Origin: Luteipulveratus mongoliensis
GTDB taxonomy: Bacteria; Actinomycetota; Actinomycetes; Actinomycetales; Dermatophilaceae
Length of the DNA: 64,000 bases
Direction: 5' to 3'
Assembly (NCBI RefSeq): GCF_001190945.1
Contig: NZ_CP011112.1
Span: 4,030,001 to 4,094,000 of the forward strand
Part shown: piece by piece, positions 8,557 through 16,317 of the stretch
Numbering within the stretch: position 1 is the stretch's first letter
Layout of the letters: each line of letters begins with the position of its first letter
Made by a program: the position numbers and the translations under genes
Notes under the pieces: model-generated
What the model was told of the DNA's origin: nothing
The model's database searches: none
Seen by the model: only the letters and a program-made list of their open reading frames with translations

Positions 8557-9563
8557 AGGACGGCCCCCATGTGGGTGCTGACGGCGATGAAGTTGACGGC
8601 GGCATAGACGCCGAGGCCGGCCAGCGCGGTGCCCCAGACCGTACGCTCCCAGCCCTGCCGCTGCGCGTCATTGGCGATCAGGGCCGGCACCATGAGCGTG
8701 GCGACGGTCAGTCCTCGCCACGGCGTGTAGTCGCCGTGGGAGGCCTGCTGGATGACGATCTCGGTGGTCCAGCCCACGATGCTGCCGACCAGGATCATGG
8801 TCGACACCTTGCGTCGCCCGAAGAGCAGCAACCGGGGCATCAGCACCCTGACCACCACGAACCACGTGGCCAGTGCGACACCGACCGTGAAGGCGAGGTC
8901 GGCCCAGCGCGGGCTCACGAGCGCGAGGTAGGCGCCGGTGATGAACCCGCCCGAGCGCAGTCCGGTACGCGCGAAGATCAGCATGCCCGTGAGCACGCTC
9001 AATCCGACTGCGACCACAAGGAACTCGCGCGGATAGCCGAGCACGGAGGCCAGCTGGACGGGGGAAGTGTTCTTGCCCGGCAGGATCGAGAACAGCGCGG
9101 TGATCAGCTGGACGAAGACGGCCAGCACGGCCGTCGTGATGGCGACCGCGAAGATGGTTCTGCCGGGCTTCTGGCGCGCCATGTCGTGGGCGATGATGCC
9201 CGGCACCAGGAAGCCGACACCGGTCAGCCCGAGGAACATCGGGTCGACCTGGTCGAAGAGGTGCGCGGCGTAGGTCGCCCCCATGATCAGCGTCAGGCCG
9301 ACCATCACCTCGGCCTCGAACTTCCTTCTGCCGTAAAGGATCTTGCGCTTGGACAGCAGGACCGTCACGAGGAGGTAGGTGAGGTATCCGACGCCGATCG
9401 TGACGACGATCGCGAGCGGTCGGAAGACCGCCAGCGACAGGTAGGCCGGCACGATCGCGCCACCGGTCGTGAGCTGGACACGCTCGTAGAAGAGCATGCT
9501 CATGATCACGCCGAAGACGATCGCGATGCGAACGACCTCCGGGCTGGCGGCGTACTCAGCCAT
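8553..9563 (-). CDS. CapC/PgsC-like membrane protein, tandem duplicated
   Basis: Poly-gamma-glutamate synthase subunit CapC, expected to work with CapB in the membrane. At 336 aa it is about twice the ~149-aa Bacillus protein because it has two CapC units in tandem. Corresponding landmarks recur at a fixed offset of 171-172 residues: GGAIVPAYL (34) and GGFITGAYL (205); YGRRK (77) and FGRRK (248); VPGIIAHDMARQ (120) and VPALIANDAQRQ (292). About ten membrane segments are visible. It overlaps capB by 8 bp and capA by 4 bp. Confidence 0.85.
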   Translation of the reverse strand: MAEYAASPEVVRIAIVFGVIMSMLFYERVQLTTGGAIVPAYLSLAVFRPLAIVVTIGVGYLTYLLVTVLLSKRKILYGRRKFEAEVMVGLTLIMGATYAAHLFDQVDPMFLGLTGVGFLVPGIIAHDMARQKPGRTIFAVAITTAVLAVFVQLITALFSILPGKNTSPVQLASVLGYPREFLVVAVGLSVLTGMLIFARTGLRSGGFITGAYLALVSPRWADLAFTVGVALATWFVVVRVLMPRLLLFGRRKVSTMILVGSIVGWTTEIVIQQASHGDYTPWRGLTVATLMVPALIANDAQRQGWERTVWGTALAGLGVYAAVNFIAVSTHMGAVL

Positions 9564-10881
9564 CGCCGCCCACCGACTGGCGGGTGCGGGTCGCTGCCCG
9601 GACGACGCGCTGGACTCCGCGCGGGGCCCGGGACGGGTCGCGGGACTCCTCGATCTCGTCGCGGTGGTCCTCGCCCCGGAGGTGCTGAAAGTGCTCGATC
9701 AGCATCTCGGCCTGCGCCGTGTGGATGTTGATCATCCCGATCAGGACGCCCTGCTGACCATCGATCAGCCGGTCGACGGTGCCCAGGATCTGTCGCAAGG
9801 ACGGCTGCACGGTGTCGCCCAGGTGGTGAATCCGCTCACGGCCGTAACCGCGCTCGACCATCACCTTGGTGACGTTGTCCTCGAATGCACCGAAGGTGAT
9901 CACGTGGTCCAGGTGGTGCGACAGGTCGTCGGGCACCATCTCGGCGAACAGCTCGGCCCGGCGTCCGCGGTCGCGACGGTTGTTGAGGATGCCGATGACC
10001 GTGGCGTTGGGCGGGAACTGGGCGCGCAGCGTGTCCAGCGTCAGCACCACGCTCTCGCGGTCGTTGGCCGCGAACATCGGCACCCACAGCACGTCCTTGC
10101 CGTGGATGTCGTAGGTGTTGAGCCGGACGACACCGACGTCGGGCACCGACTTCCACATGCCCTCGAGCGCCGCCTCGCGGCTGACGCCGAGCAACCGCCC
10201 GACGGCGAGGCCGATCGCGACGTTCTCCCTGAACTGGAGGTAGTCGAAGCCGCGCATGTCCGCGTCGGAGACACCGGCGGGATCGGCGTACAGCAGTGTG
10301 CTGCCACGCTTCTCGGCGTTGCGTCGCAGTCGCTCGCGCAGGTCCGGACGGTCCTCGGCAGTGACGAGTACGCCGCCGGTCGGGATCGTCGTCGACAGCG
10401 AGTCCGCGATCTCCTCCAGCGTCTCCCCCATCTCCTCCTGGTGGTCCTCACGCACGTTGGTGATGACGGTGATGTCGGAGCGGACCATGTAGTCCTCGGA
10501 GTATTGCTGGTAGAGCGGCCGCACCGCCATGCACTCCATCACCAGCGCCTCGACCTCGGGCGTGACGTGCTCGGCCACGATGTCGATCTGCTCGTTGATG
10601 GTGGGCGCACCACGTCGCTGGATCCGCGTCTCTGCGCCGGTCGGCGCGATGATCCGTGCCGCACTGCCGGTGGTCTTGGCGACCGTGACGAAGCCGCCCT
10701 CGCGCAGCACACCGGCCAGCAGCCGGGTCACGGTCGACTTGCCACGGATGCCGTTGACGTGGACGCGGACGTCGAGCTGCTCGAGCCGGCGGTTGTGCCC
10801 ACGAACGGTCACATGCCAGTAGAAGAAGAGGGCTGCGGTGGCCACGACCAGCACACCGAGCCCACAGACCTGTGAGAGCAC
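9556..10881 (-). CDS. CapB/PgsB-like PGA synthetase (Mur ligase family)
   Basis: 441 aa. An N-terminal transmembrane segment (residues ~5-25) is followed by an ATP-binding P-loop NGIRGKST at 43-50. Further ligase motifs are TNVREDHQEEMG and NNRRDRGRRAE. This is the ATP-dependent amide ligase that polymerises glutamate in Bacillus capsule synthesis. Family assignment is firm; that this host makes PGA rather than another gamma-linked polymer is inference. The GTG start abuts the upstream TAG stop with no gap, so the genes are coupled. Confidence 0.88.
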   Translation of the reverse strand: MLSQVCGLGVLVVATAALFFYWHVTVRGHNRRLEQLDVRVHVNGIRGKSTVTRLLAGVLREGGFVTVAKTTGSAARIIAPTGAETRIQRRGAPTINEQIDIVAEHVTPEVEALVMECMAVRPLYQQYSEDYMVRSDITVITNVREDHQEEMGETLEEIADSLSTTIPTGGVLVTAEDRPDLRERLRRNAEKRGSTLLYADPAGVSDADMRGFDYLQFRENVAIGLAVGRLLGVSREAALEGMWKSVPDVGVVRLNTYDIHGKDVLWVPMFAANDRESVVLTLDTLRAQFPPNATVIGILNNRRDRGRRAELFAEMVPDDLSHHLDHVITFGAFEDNVTKVMVERGYGRERIHHLGDTVQPSLRQILGTVDRLIDGQQGVLIGMINIHTAQAEMLIEHFQHLRGEDHRDEIEESRDPSRAPRGVQRVVRAATRTRQSVGGDG

Positions 10882-11748
10882 CTACCGACCGCCGCTTCGT
10901 TCGTACGACGAGGGGTCGGCCGACGCCTGCGCGGCGGCCAGGAGGGCCGCACCGGTGGAGTGCTGCTCATCGAGGAGGACGAGGCCGGCGTGCAGCTCGG
11001 CGCAGTCGGACAGCGCTCGGCGATCGCCGGTGACGCGGTCGGCGAAGGTGGACCGCGTTGCTGCGTCAACGATGGGTCCGACCTGCTCCCACGCCGCGGC
11101 GAGATCGGTCTCGGGCAGAATCGCGCCGATCGTGCGCTCGGACACCATGAACGGCACGTCGGAGCTGCGGGCCAGACTCTCCACCAGTCGGGCCAGGCTG
11201 CGTCCGAGTCGCGTGCGCGAGCCTTCGTCGAGCGTGGTGTCGGTGATGTGCACCGTGATCACCAGCAGGCTGAGCGGCGTGCTGCCTCGCTGGGCGCGCG
11301 CGACTTCTTCGTCCAGGCGCACCATCGCGGCCGAGCTGGTCAGCAGTCCGAGTGACCCGACGGCAGGTGCCGCATCGGGCACGGCGCGGACCTGGTGAGT
11401 GCCCCGGGCCAGGCTGCGGATGCTCGCGCCCAGCTGGCCGGCGACCCACGACAGCACGAGCATCGCTCCTGCCGTCGTCAGGATCGTGAAGAAGTGGTCA
11501 GAACCCCAGAGCCCGCGAGCACGGAACAGGAAAACCGCAGCGGCGGCCGCACACAGTCCGACGCACAACGCGATGAATCCGTCGACGCACAGCGAGATCA
11601 GCAGCGCGCCGAGCGCGATCAGGATGAGCCCGAGCCCGATGGTGGCCGTCTGACCGCCCGCGATGAACGCCACAGCGGTCGCGGTGCCGGCGCAGAACAG
11701 GATCAGCGCATGCTGGTCAGTCCAGGCGACTCTCCGTCGACCGCTCAT
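10882..11748 (-). CDS. Membrane protein with degenerate GGDEF-like domain
   Basis: 288 aa from ATG 11748, chosen for its AGGGAGA Shine-Dalgarno 5 nt upstream. Four to five hydrophobic segments occupy residues ~10-115. The C-terminal part (LLTSSAAMVRLDEEVARAQR then PLSLLVITVHI ... LARLVESLARSSDVPFMVSERTIGAILPETD) has the layout of a GGDEF nucleotidyl cyclase domain. The signature loop reads MVSERT instead of GG(D/E)EF, so cyclase activity is unlikely. It sits inside the cap-like operon directly before capB, so a regulatory or c-di-GMP-sensing relic role is possible. Confidence 0.65.
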   Translation of the reverse strand: MSGRRRVAWTDQHALILFCAGTATAVAFIAGGQTATIGLGLILIALGALLISLCVDGFIALCVGLCAAAAAVFLFRARGLWGSDHFFTILTTAGAMLVLSWVAGQLGASIRSLARGTHQVRAVPDAAPAVGSLGLLTSSAAMVRLDEEVARAQRGSTPLSLLVITVHITDTTLDEGSRTRLGRSLARLVESLARSSDVPFMVSERTIGAILPETDLAAAWEQVGPIVDAATRSTFADRVTGDRRALSDCAELHAGLVLLDEQHSTGAALLAAAQASADPSSYERSGGR

Positions 11749-11857
11749 GGTCGTCTCCCTTCGCGAATCGGATCCGTGCCGCGATGAAGACGACGAGGAA
11801 CAGTGAGGCAGCAAGGCTGGTACGCGCCACGGCGATCAGCCAGTCGGTCTTGTCCAT
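11717..11857 (-). CDS. 46-aa single-pass membrane peptide (PgsE/CapE-like position)
   Basis: Small ORF starting at ATG 11857, only 4 nt after the stop of the kinase-like gene (11862), and overlapping the next gene by 32 bp. The product has a charged N-terminus (MDKTDW), one membrane helix (about LIAVARTSLAASLFLVVFIA) and a basic then mixed-charge tail. Bacillus pgs/cap operons contain a similarly sized single-pass protein (PgsE/CapE, about 47-55 aa). Similarity here is in size, topology and location only; the residues do not allow a homology claim. Confidence 0.5.
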   Translation of the reverse strand: MDKTDWLIAVARTSLAASLFLVVFIAARIRFAKGDDHERSTESRLD

Positions 11858-11861
11858 GTGC

Positions 11862-13559
11862 TCAGCCCAGGTCCAACGGCCATTGAGCGGTGAACGAGGT
11901 GTGCTCGCGTCCCGAACGGGCCTCGAATGCGTCGGCGTGCACGACGTTCTCGAACGACGTCACGCGCAGCTGAGCGGGCGGAGCCGTACGCCGACGACGA
12001 CTCGTGTGACAGGCCTCGGCAAAGCGCGCGGCGAGGCGGGCCAGCTGTGCCGCGGTGAGCTGCTCCCCTGAGAACCAGGCGGTGAGTTGCACGCTCAGCC
12101 GGCCTTCGATGCTGGTGGAGTCCTCGGCCCGCACCCCGACGCCGAGGCGGACCGTGCGATCGAGCGATGACTCGACGGCACTGGACAGCAGCATGGTGAC
12201 GGCGCGCTGCACGATGCCGGGGTCGGCGGAGACGGTGAGCGAGTCGTCGATGAGGTCGACATCGACCCGGCTGCCCGGGTGCGCCTGATAGACCCCAGCC
12301 ACTGCGGCGTCGATCACGGCAGGCAGGTCGAACATCGTGCGGGTCCGCGGGCGGGCCGGGTTGCCCTCGAGGTGCGTCCGCAGCCGGGCGCGGCTGCGCT
12401 CCACCTTCGCGAACCGCTCCTGGACCGCGGCTGCATGACGGTGGAGGACCTGGTCCTCACGCCGCTCGACGTGGTCGAGCAGCGCACTCAGGGAGTCGGC
12501 CGCACCGGCAACCTCGTCGGCGAGCGAGAGGCTGCGGTCTCGCAGCTCGGTGTCATCGCCCTGGGTGACCGGCTGTGTGCCTCGGGTGACTGGCTGGGTG
12601 CCCTGAGACCACTGGGTGTCCAGACTCGGCCGCAGGTTGGTGGCGGCATTCGCCTCGCGCAAGATCGAGCTGAGCGGAACCGTCGGATCCTTGATCGGGC
12701 GGGCCGCCTTGGGCGGCACATCCAGCCAGCGGTAGTCCGCGGCAGGTTCTGGCTGCGTAGTCGGCGGGGTGGGAAGCGTCCGTGCCTGGGTCTGCGGCGG
12801 CGGCGGCTGGTGCCGGGCTGCAGGTGCGGACGGCGCTGGGGTCGACGGTGCCGGAATGCGCGGCGCGGGCGCCGGGCGCGAGGCCTGGACCGGCGAGGCG
12901 CCGGACGTCGTGGGTCGCTGCGGAAGGATCACCATCGTGTCGTCGGCTGCGGCCCTACGCGGCGTCGGCGTAGCAGGCGTCGGTGCGGGGCGCGGCGGTG
13001 CAGCGGGCGCCGTCGACGCGGGAGCAGATCCGGAGGGCGTCGGCGTCGGCGCGCGGTAGGTGTCTACGGGCTCGTACGTCGGCGTCGGCGCGCGGTACGT
13101 GTCCACGGGTTCGTACGTCGGCGGAGCAGGACGCGGCGCAGGCTCGCGAGTCACCGTGTAAGACCGCAGCTCCCCCGCGATCAGCCGTCCGAGCTCACTG
13201 AGCTGAGCCGACTCACCCGGGGACGCCGCACGCGGTGTCCGGTCCAGCACGGCGATGACACCGAGCAGGCTCTGGTCGGAGGCGACCACGTGCTGCACGG
13301 CGCGTACGGCGACGCCCTCGAGCATCAGTCCTGGCGACACCGAACCCTGGAGCATCGGAACCGACAGTGAGGACGGCGCAGCGAAGACGGACCGGCGTGC
13401 GCCGAGGTCGACCATGACGGCGTCACCGGTGACGGGCGCGAACACCACGATGGACGCATCCACAGCGTCGGCGACCAGCCGCGGGACGGCGGAAATGGTC
13501 TCGCTCGCGCGGTCGGTGAGCTGGGTGGCACCGGCAGAAGGCACGTGTGTCGTCGTCAT
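11862..13559 (-). CDS. GAF-like / histidine-kinase-like ATPase domain protein
   Basis: 565 aa. Residues ~15-130 look like a GAF sensor fold. Residues ~140-300 form a Pro/Ala/Thr-rich low-complexity linker that contains an exact tandem repeat of TYEPVDTYRAPTP. A helical region (DRSLSLADEVAGAADSLSALL) precedes a C-terminal HATPase-like domain (~400-565). The kinase N-box asparagine is not evident (IVQRAVTMLLSSAVESS), the G boxes are poor, and no phospho-acceptor His motif is visible, so it may be a pseudokinase. As the second gene of the cap-like block it probably regulates polymer production; that is inference from position. Confidence 0.6.
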   Translation of the reverse strand: MTTTHVPSAGATQLTDRASETISAVPRLVADAVDASIVVFAPVTGDAVMVDLGARRSVFAAPSSLSVPMLQGSVSPGLMLEGVAVRAVQHVVASDQSLLGVIAVLDRTPRAASPGESAQLSELGRLIAGELRSYTVTREPAPRPAPPTYEPVDTYRAPTPTYEPVDTYRAPTPTPSGSAPASTAPAAPPRPAPTPATPTPRRAAADDTMVILPQRPTTSGASPVQASRPAPAPRIPAPSTPAPSAPAARHQPPPPQTQARTLPTPPTTQPEPAADYRWLDVPPKAARPIKDPTVPLSSILREANAATNLRPSLDTQWSQGTQPVTRGTQPVTQGDDTELRDRSLSLADEVAGAADSLSALLDHVERREDQVLHRHAAAVQERFAKVERSRARLRTHLEGNPARPRTRTMFDLPAVIDAAVAGVYQAHPGSRVDVDLIDDSLTVSADPGIVQRAVTMLLSSAVESSLDRTVRLGVGVRAEDSTSIEGRLSVQLTAWFSGEQLTAAQLARLAARFAEACHTSRRRRTAPPAQLRVTSFENVVHADAFEARSGREHTSFTAQWPLDLG

Positions 13560-13685
13560 GAAGCAAGGTCCCCCGTGAGAAGCCCCCGACAGGCCAACGG
13601 TCTCGGCGAACGATGGTACGAGGCAGTAGAGCTTTTGCCTAAAGCGTGGCCGGGCCGACTCTGCTCGAGCTGCATCAGATCTCCC

Positions 13686-14747
13686 TCAGAAGCGCCTAGC
13701 GGTGCGGAATCCACGGGTGAACATGCTGTCGCCATCCAGCACCGACTTGCCCGCGACATCGCCCATCGTCGGACCGTCCGGACCCCCTCGGCTGGAGATG
13801 AAGCGGTGCTTCCCCTCGCTGTCGATGCCGAGGAAGATGCCGGAGTGGTCGATACCAGGCTCCGCGTCGGTGATGAAGTAGACGGTGTCGCCCGGCAGCA
13901 GCGCGCCGAGACTGGCCAGAGCCGGCCGGACGTTGCGGTCCGGGATCACCGAGATGCCGGGACCGTAGGCCGCCATCGCGTATGCCCGCCGCGGCATCGC
14001 CGGCCCCGGTCGCGGCTCGCTCTTGCTCATCAGCGGGAGGCCGAGGCGGTAGCCGAAGACCATGCGCAGGTAGCCCGAGCAGTCCATCGCGCCGAGGCGA
14101 GCCTTGTCAGCGGGCTTGGTGCGGCCGTCCGGGAAGGTCCACGGCACACCGAGGTAGTCGTAGAAGTCGGAGGCCTCCAGCCGCAGCGCGCCCACACCGG
14201 GCGGACCGAACGAAGCGTTGCCCGCATAACGGCGCCCGTGGGTGTCGACGATGTCGCGGGCGCCCTGGATGTATTGCATCGCGATCCCGAGGATGTCCGG
14301 CTTGGTGTCCTGCAGCGCGGTGACCAACCACGGCTTGGCCCACCCCTGCTCGGCACCGGCGGCCCACGGCTGCGGAGCGAGGCGCGCCCAGGTCGTGCTC
14401 GTCACGGTCGCCCCGGTGCCCTCGGGCTCGGCGAAGACGCGCTTCGGCCCGACCAGCGTGACGGTGCGCGCCTTGTCGGTGAACGTCGCCACGAGACGCT
14501 TCTTCTCGTCGTGCACGAGCGTGCGGGCCGGGTTCGCGGCGCGGGTGTAGGTGAACTTCTCCACGTCGAATGAGAGGGGCGCTGCCGTCGTCGGGGTAGC
14601 GGTCGGCGTCGTCTCAGCTGCGGCGGGGAGAGCCTTGAGTGAACGCAGAGCCTGGTAGGACGTACCGGCCATGGCCACACCGGCCACCAGCCCCAGGAGG
14701 TCGCGTCGACTGACTCTCGATCGTGGAGCAGTGGTTCCGTGCCGCAC
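13686..14747 (-). CDS. Secreted NlpC/P60 cysteine peptidase (Tat signal)
   Basis: About 353 aa from GTG 14747, which has a GAGGGGGA Shine-Dalgarno and puts a Tat-like signal (SRVSRRDLLGLVAGVAMAG) near the N-terminus; an in-frame ATG at 14786 is an alternative. A dodecamer SH3-like region precedes the NlpC/P60 domain, whose catalytic Cys is in AMDCSGYLRMVFGYRLGLPL and His in IDHSGIFLG. NlpC/P60 enzymes cleave gamma-D-Glu-diamino acid bonds; in Bacillus subtilis the PGA hydrolase PgdS is of this family. First gene of the cap-like block, so polymer release or trimming is plausible; a peptidoglycan role is the alternative. Confidence 0.8.
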   Translation of the reverse strand: MRHGTTAPRSRVSRRDLLGLVAGVAMAGTSYQALRSLKALPAAAETTPTATPTTAAPLSFDVEKFTYTRAANPARTLVHDEKKRLVATFTDKARTVTLVGPKRVFAEPEGTGATVTSTTWARLAPQPWAAGAEQGWAKPWLVTALQDTKPDILGIAMQYIQGARDIVDTHGRRYAGNASFGPPGVGALRLEASDFYDYLGVPWTFPDGRTKPADKARLGAMDCSGYLRMVFGYRLGLPLMSKSEPRPGPAMPRRAYAMAAYGPGISVIPDRNVRPALASLGALLPGDTVYFITDAEPGIDHSGIFLGIDSEGKHRFISSRGGPDGPTMGDVAGKSVLDGDSMFTRGFRTARRF

Positions 14748-15030
14748 TACCGCGTCCCCCTCGTGGGCTCGTGCTGCAAGGGACACATGTGACGGTGGCC
14801 GCCCCCGCGGACCGCCGTCGTGCCTGGCGTGGTGCCTTACAGCGTCGTCGTGCCCAGGCGGGACAGCCCGGGCACCTCGCGCAGTTTAACCGCTATCCCA
14901 CTACCACTCCGACGAACGACACAAGTCGACATCAGTCGGCCGATCATGGACGCCGTGCCCGAGCTCACCTCGGGTTACCGTCGGGTAGCACCGATGCGCA
15001 CGTGCGTCGTGGCGAACCGAAGGAGTTGGC

Positions 15031-15540
15031 ATGCCAGCAGGGCGCACCATGACCGTGTCCGACAGCGTGGTCATCGCAGCAGATCCGCAGACGCTGTACG
15101 ACGAGATCAGCGACCCCCGGCACATGGGTCGGTGGAGCCCGGAGAACACCGGCGCCGACGTGACCTGGGCGCACGAGGGCGAGGCCCAGGTCGGTGCCCA
15201 GTTCGTGGGTCACAACACGCGCGGCCGGCTCAGCTGGGAGACGCGCTGCCGGGTGACGGCAGCCGATCGCGGGACGCGCTTCGCCTTCGAGGTCTACCGG
15301 ATCGGGCTCGGTGTGCCGGCGCTGCCCGCCAAGATCGCGACCTGGTCGTACGACTTCGAGCCAACCGCGGAGGGCACGCGCGTCACCGAGACCTGGACCG
15401 ACCGGCGTACGGGCTGGCCTGACTTCGTCGCGGCGCGCTTCGACCGCGCGGTGACGGGTGGTAAGCCGTTCGCGCAGTTCCAGGAGGGCAACATCGCCAC
15501 GACCCTGGCGCGGCTGAAGGCCGACTTCGAGTCGCGCTGA
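15031..15540 (+). CDS. SRPBCC (START-like) family protein
   Basis: 169 aa with the polyketide-cyclase/dehydratase-like hydrophobic-pocket fold: an N-terminal strand SDSVVIAADPQTLYDEISDP, then MGRWSPENTGADV, and a C-terminal amphipathic helix. The family binds small hydrophobic ligands; no ligand can be named. The ATG at 15031 has GGAG 8 nt upstream; ATG 15049 is possible. It stands alone, divergent from the NlpC/P60 gene across a 283-bp region in which I see no clear element. Confidence 0.75.
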   Translation: MPAGRTMTVSDSVVIAADPQTLYDEISDPRHMGRWSPENTGADVTWAHEGEAQVGAQFVGHNTRGRLSWETRCRVTAADRGTRFAFEVYRIGLGVPALPAKIATWSYDFEPTAEGTRVTETWTDRRTGWPDFVAARFDRAVTGGKPFAQFQEGNIATTLARLKADFESR

Positions 15541-15556
15541 AGGGCGCCCAGCGCGG

Positions 15557-15922
15557 TCAGCCCTGGCCGTTCCAGATCTGGACGAGCCGGGCGACCATCA
15601 CGAGCAGCCCGAGCGCTGCCACGAGCAGCACGCCGGTGCCCCACCGCGACTCGCGCTCGGCGATGGCCCAGAACCCCGCGACCGGCAGCACCGCCACCAG
15701 ACCGGCGAGGTAGGCGATGAACAGACCGGCCGACATCTGCGGGTCGCCGTCACCGCTGCGCACGATGCCGACGACGAGCTGGATCACGATGAGCGCCTCG
15801 ACCACGCACCCGACATAGAACGTCGGGTTGTCGATCGGCCGGCCACGGACGGTCGACAAGGCGGTCATCGCAGCAAGGACGACGAGCGCGGCCACGAGGG
15901 CGAAGGTCAAAGGCGCGAGCAC
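15557..15922 (-). CDS. Small four-helix membrane protein, unknown
   Basis: 121 aa with four hydrophobic segments (FALVAALVVLAAMTAL; VVEALIVIQLVVGIV; LFIAYLAGLVAVLPVAGFW; TGVLLVAALGLLVMVA). GTG 15922 is preferred because the -10 box TACGAT (15929-15934) ends 6 nt upstream, as for a leaderless mRNA; another in-frame GTG at 15928 abuts the box. It has the look of conserved actinobacterial membrane proteins of unknown function. It is convergent with the SRPBCC gene and divergent from the YjbR gene. Confidence 0.65.
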   Translation of the reverse strand: MLAPLTFALVAALVVLAAMTALSTVRGRPIDNPTFYVGCVVEALIVIQLVVGIVRSGDGDPQMSAGLFIAYLAGLVAVLPVAGFWAIAERESRWGTGVLLVAALGLLVMVARLVQIWNGQG

Positions 15923-15957
15923 CGACACATCGTAAGGATCGATGGCACCCTGGCGGC

Positions 15958-16317
15958 ATGACACCCGCCGAGCTGCGTGCCTACTGCCTGGGCAAGGCCG
16001 GTGCCTGGCCGGACGAGCCGTGGGAGGGCGACACCGTCGCCAAGATCGGGCCGGGCGAGCGCGGCAAGATCTTCGCCTTCCTCGGCGAGCAGACACTCGG
16101 CGTCAAGTCAGCCAGGACGCGTGAGGAGGCCGATGAGTGGCTGGTGCGCTACCCGGACGACGCATCCGTGATGGCCTACATCGGCCGCTCCGGGTGGAAC
16201 ACCCTGCGCATCGACCGGGACATCCCTGACGACGAGATCCGCGACGCCGTCGACACGTCGTACGACCTGGTCATGGCTGGGCTGCCCAAGAAGTTCTGGC
16301 CGCCGGCGTCAGGCTAG
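15958..16317 (+). CDS. MmcQ/YjbR family protein
   Basis: 119 aa, the usual size of the YjbR (CyaY-like fold) family, with typical features LRAYCLGKAGAWPDEPWEGD at the N-terminus and SYDLVMAGLPKKFW at the C-terminus. The family is often annotated as DNA-binding, but function is not established. Its TAG stop lies within the tetranucleotide CTAG (16314-16317) that also supplies the stop of convergent glgP, so the two genes end on each other. Confidence 0.85.
   Translation: MTPAELRAYCLGKAGAWPDEPWEGDTVAKIGPGERGKIFAFLGEQTLGVKSARTREEADEWLVRYPDDASVMAYIGRSGWNTLRIDRDIPDDEIRDAVDTSYDLVMAGLPKKFWPPASG

Noticed and set aside
13060-13130. Tandem repeat TYEPVDTYRAPTP in the kinase-like gene considered as a repeat/mobile element
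   Set aside because: It is an in-frame two-copy duplication in a low-complexity Pro/Thr linker, adequately explained by slippage.
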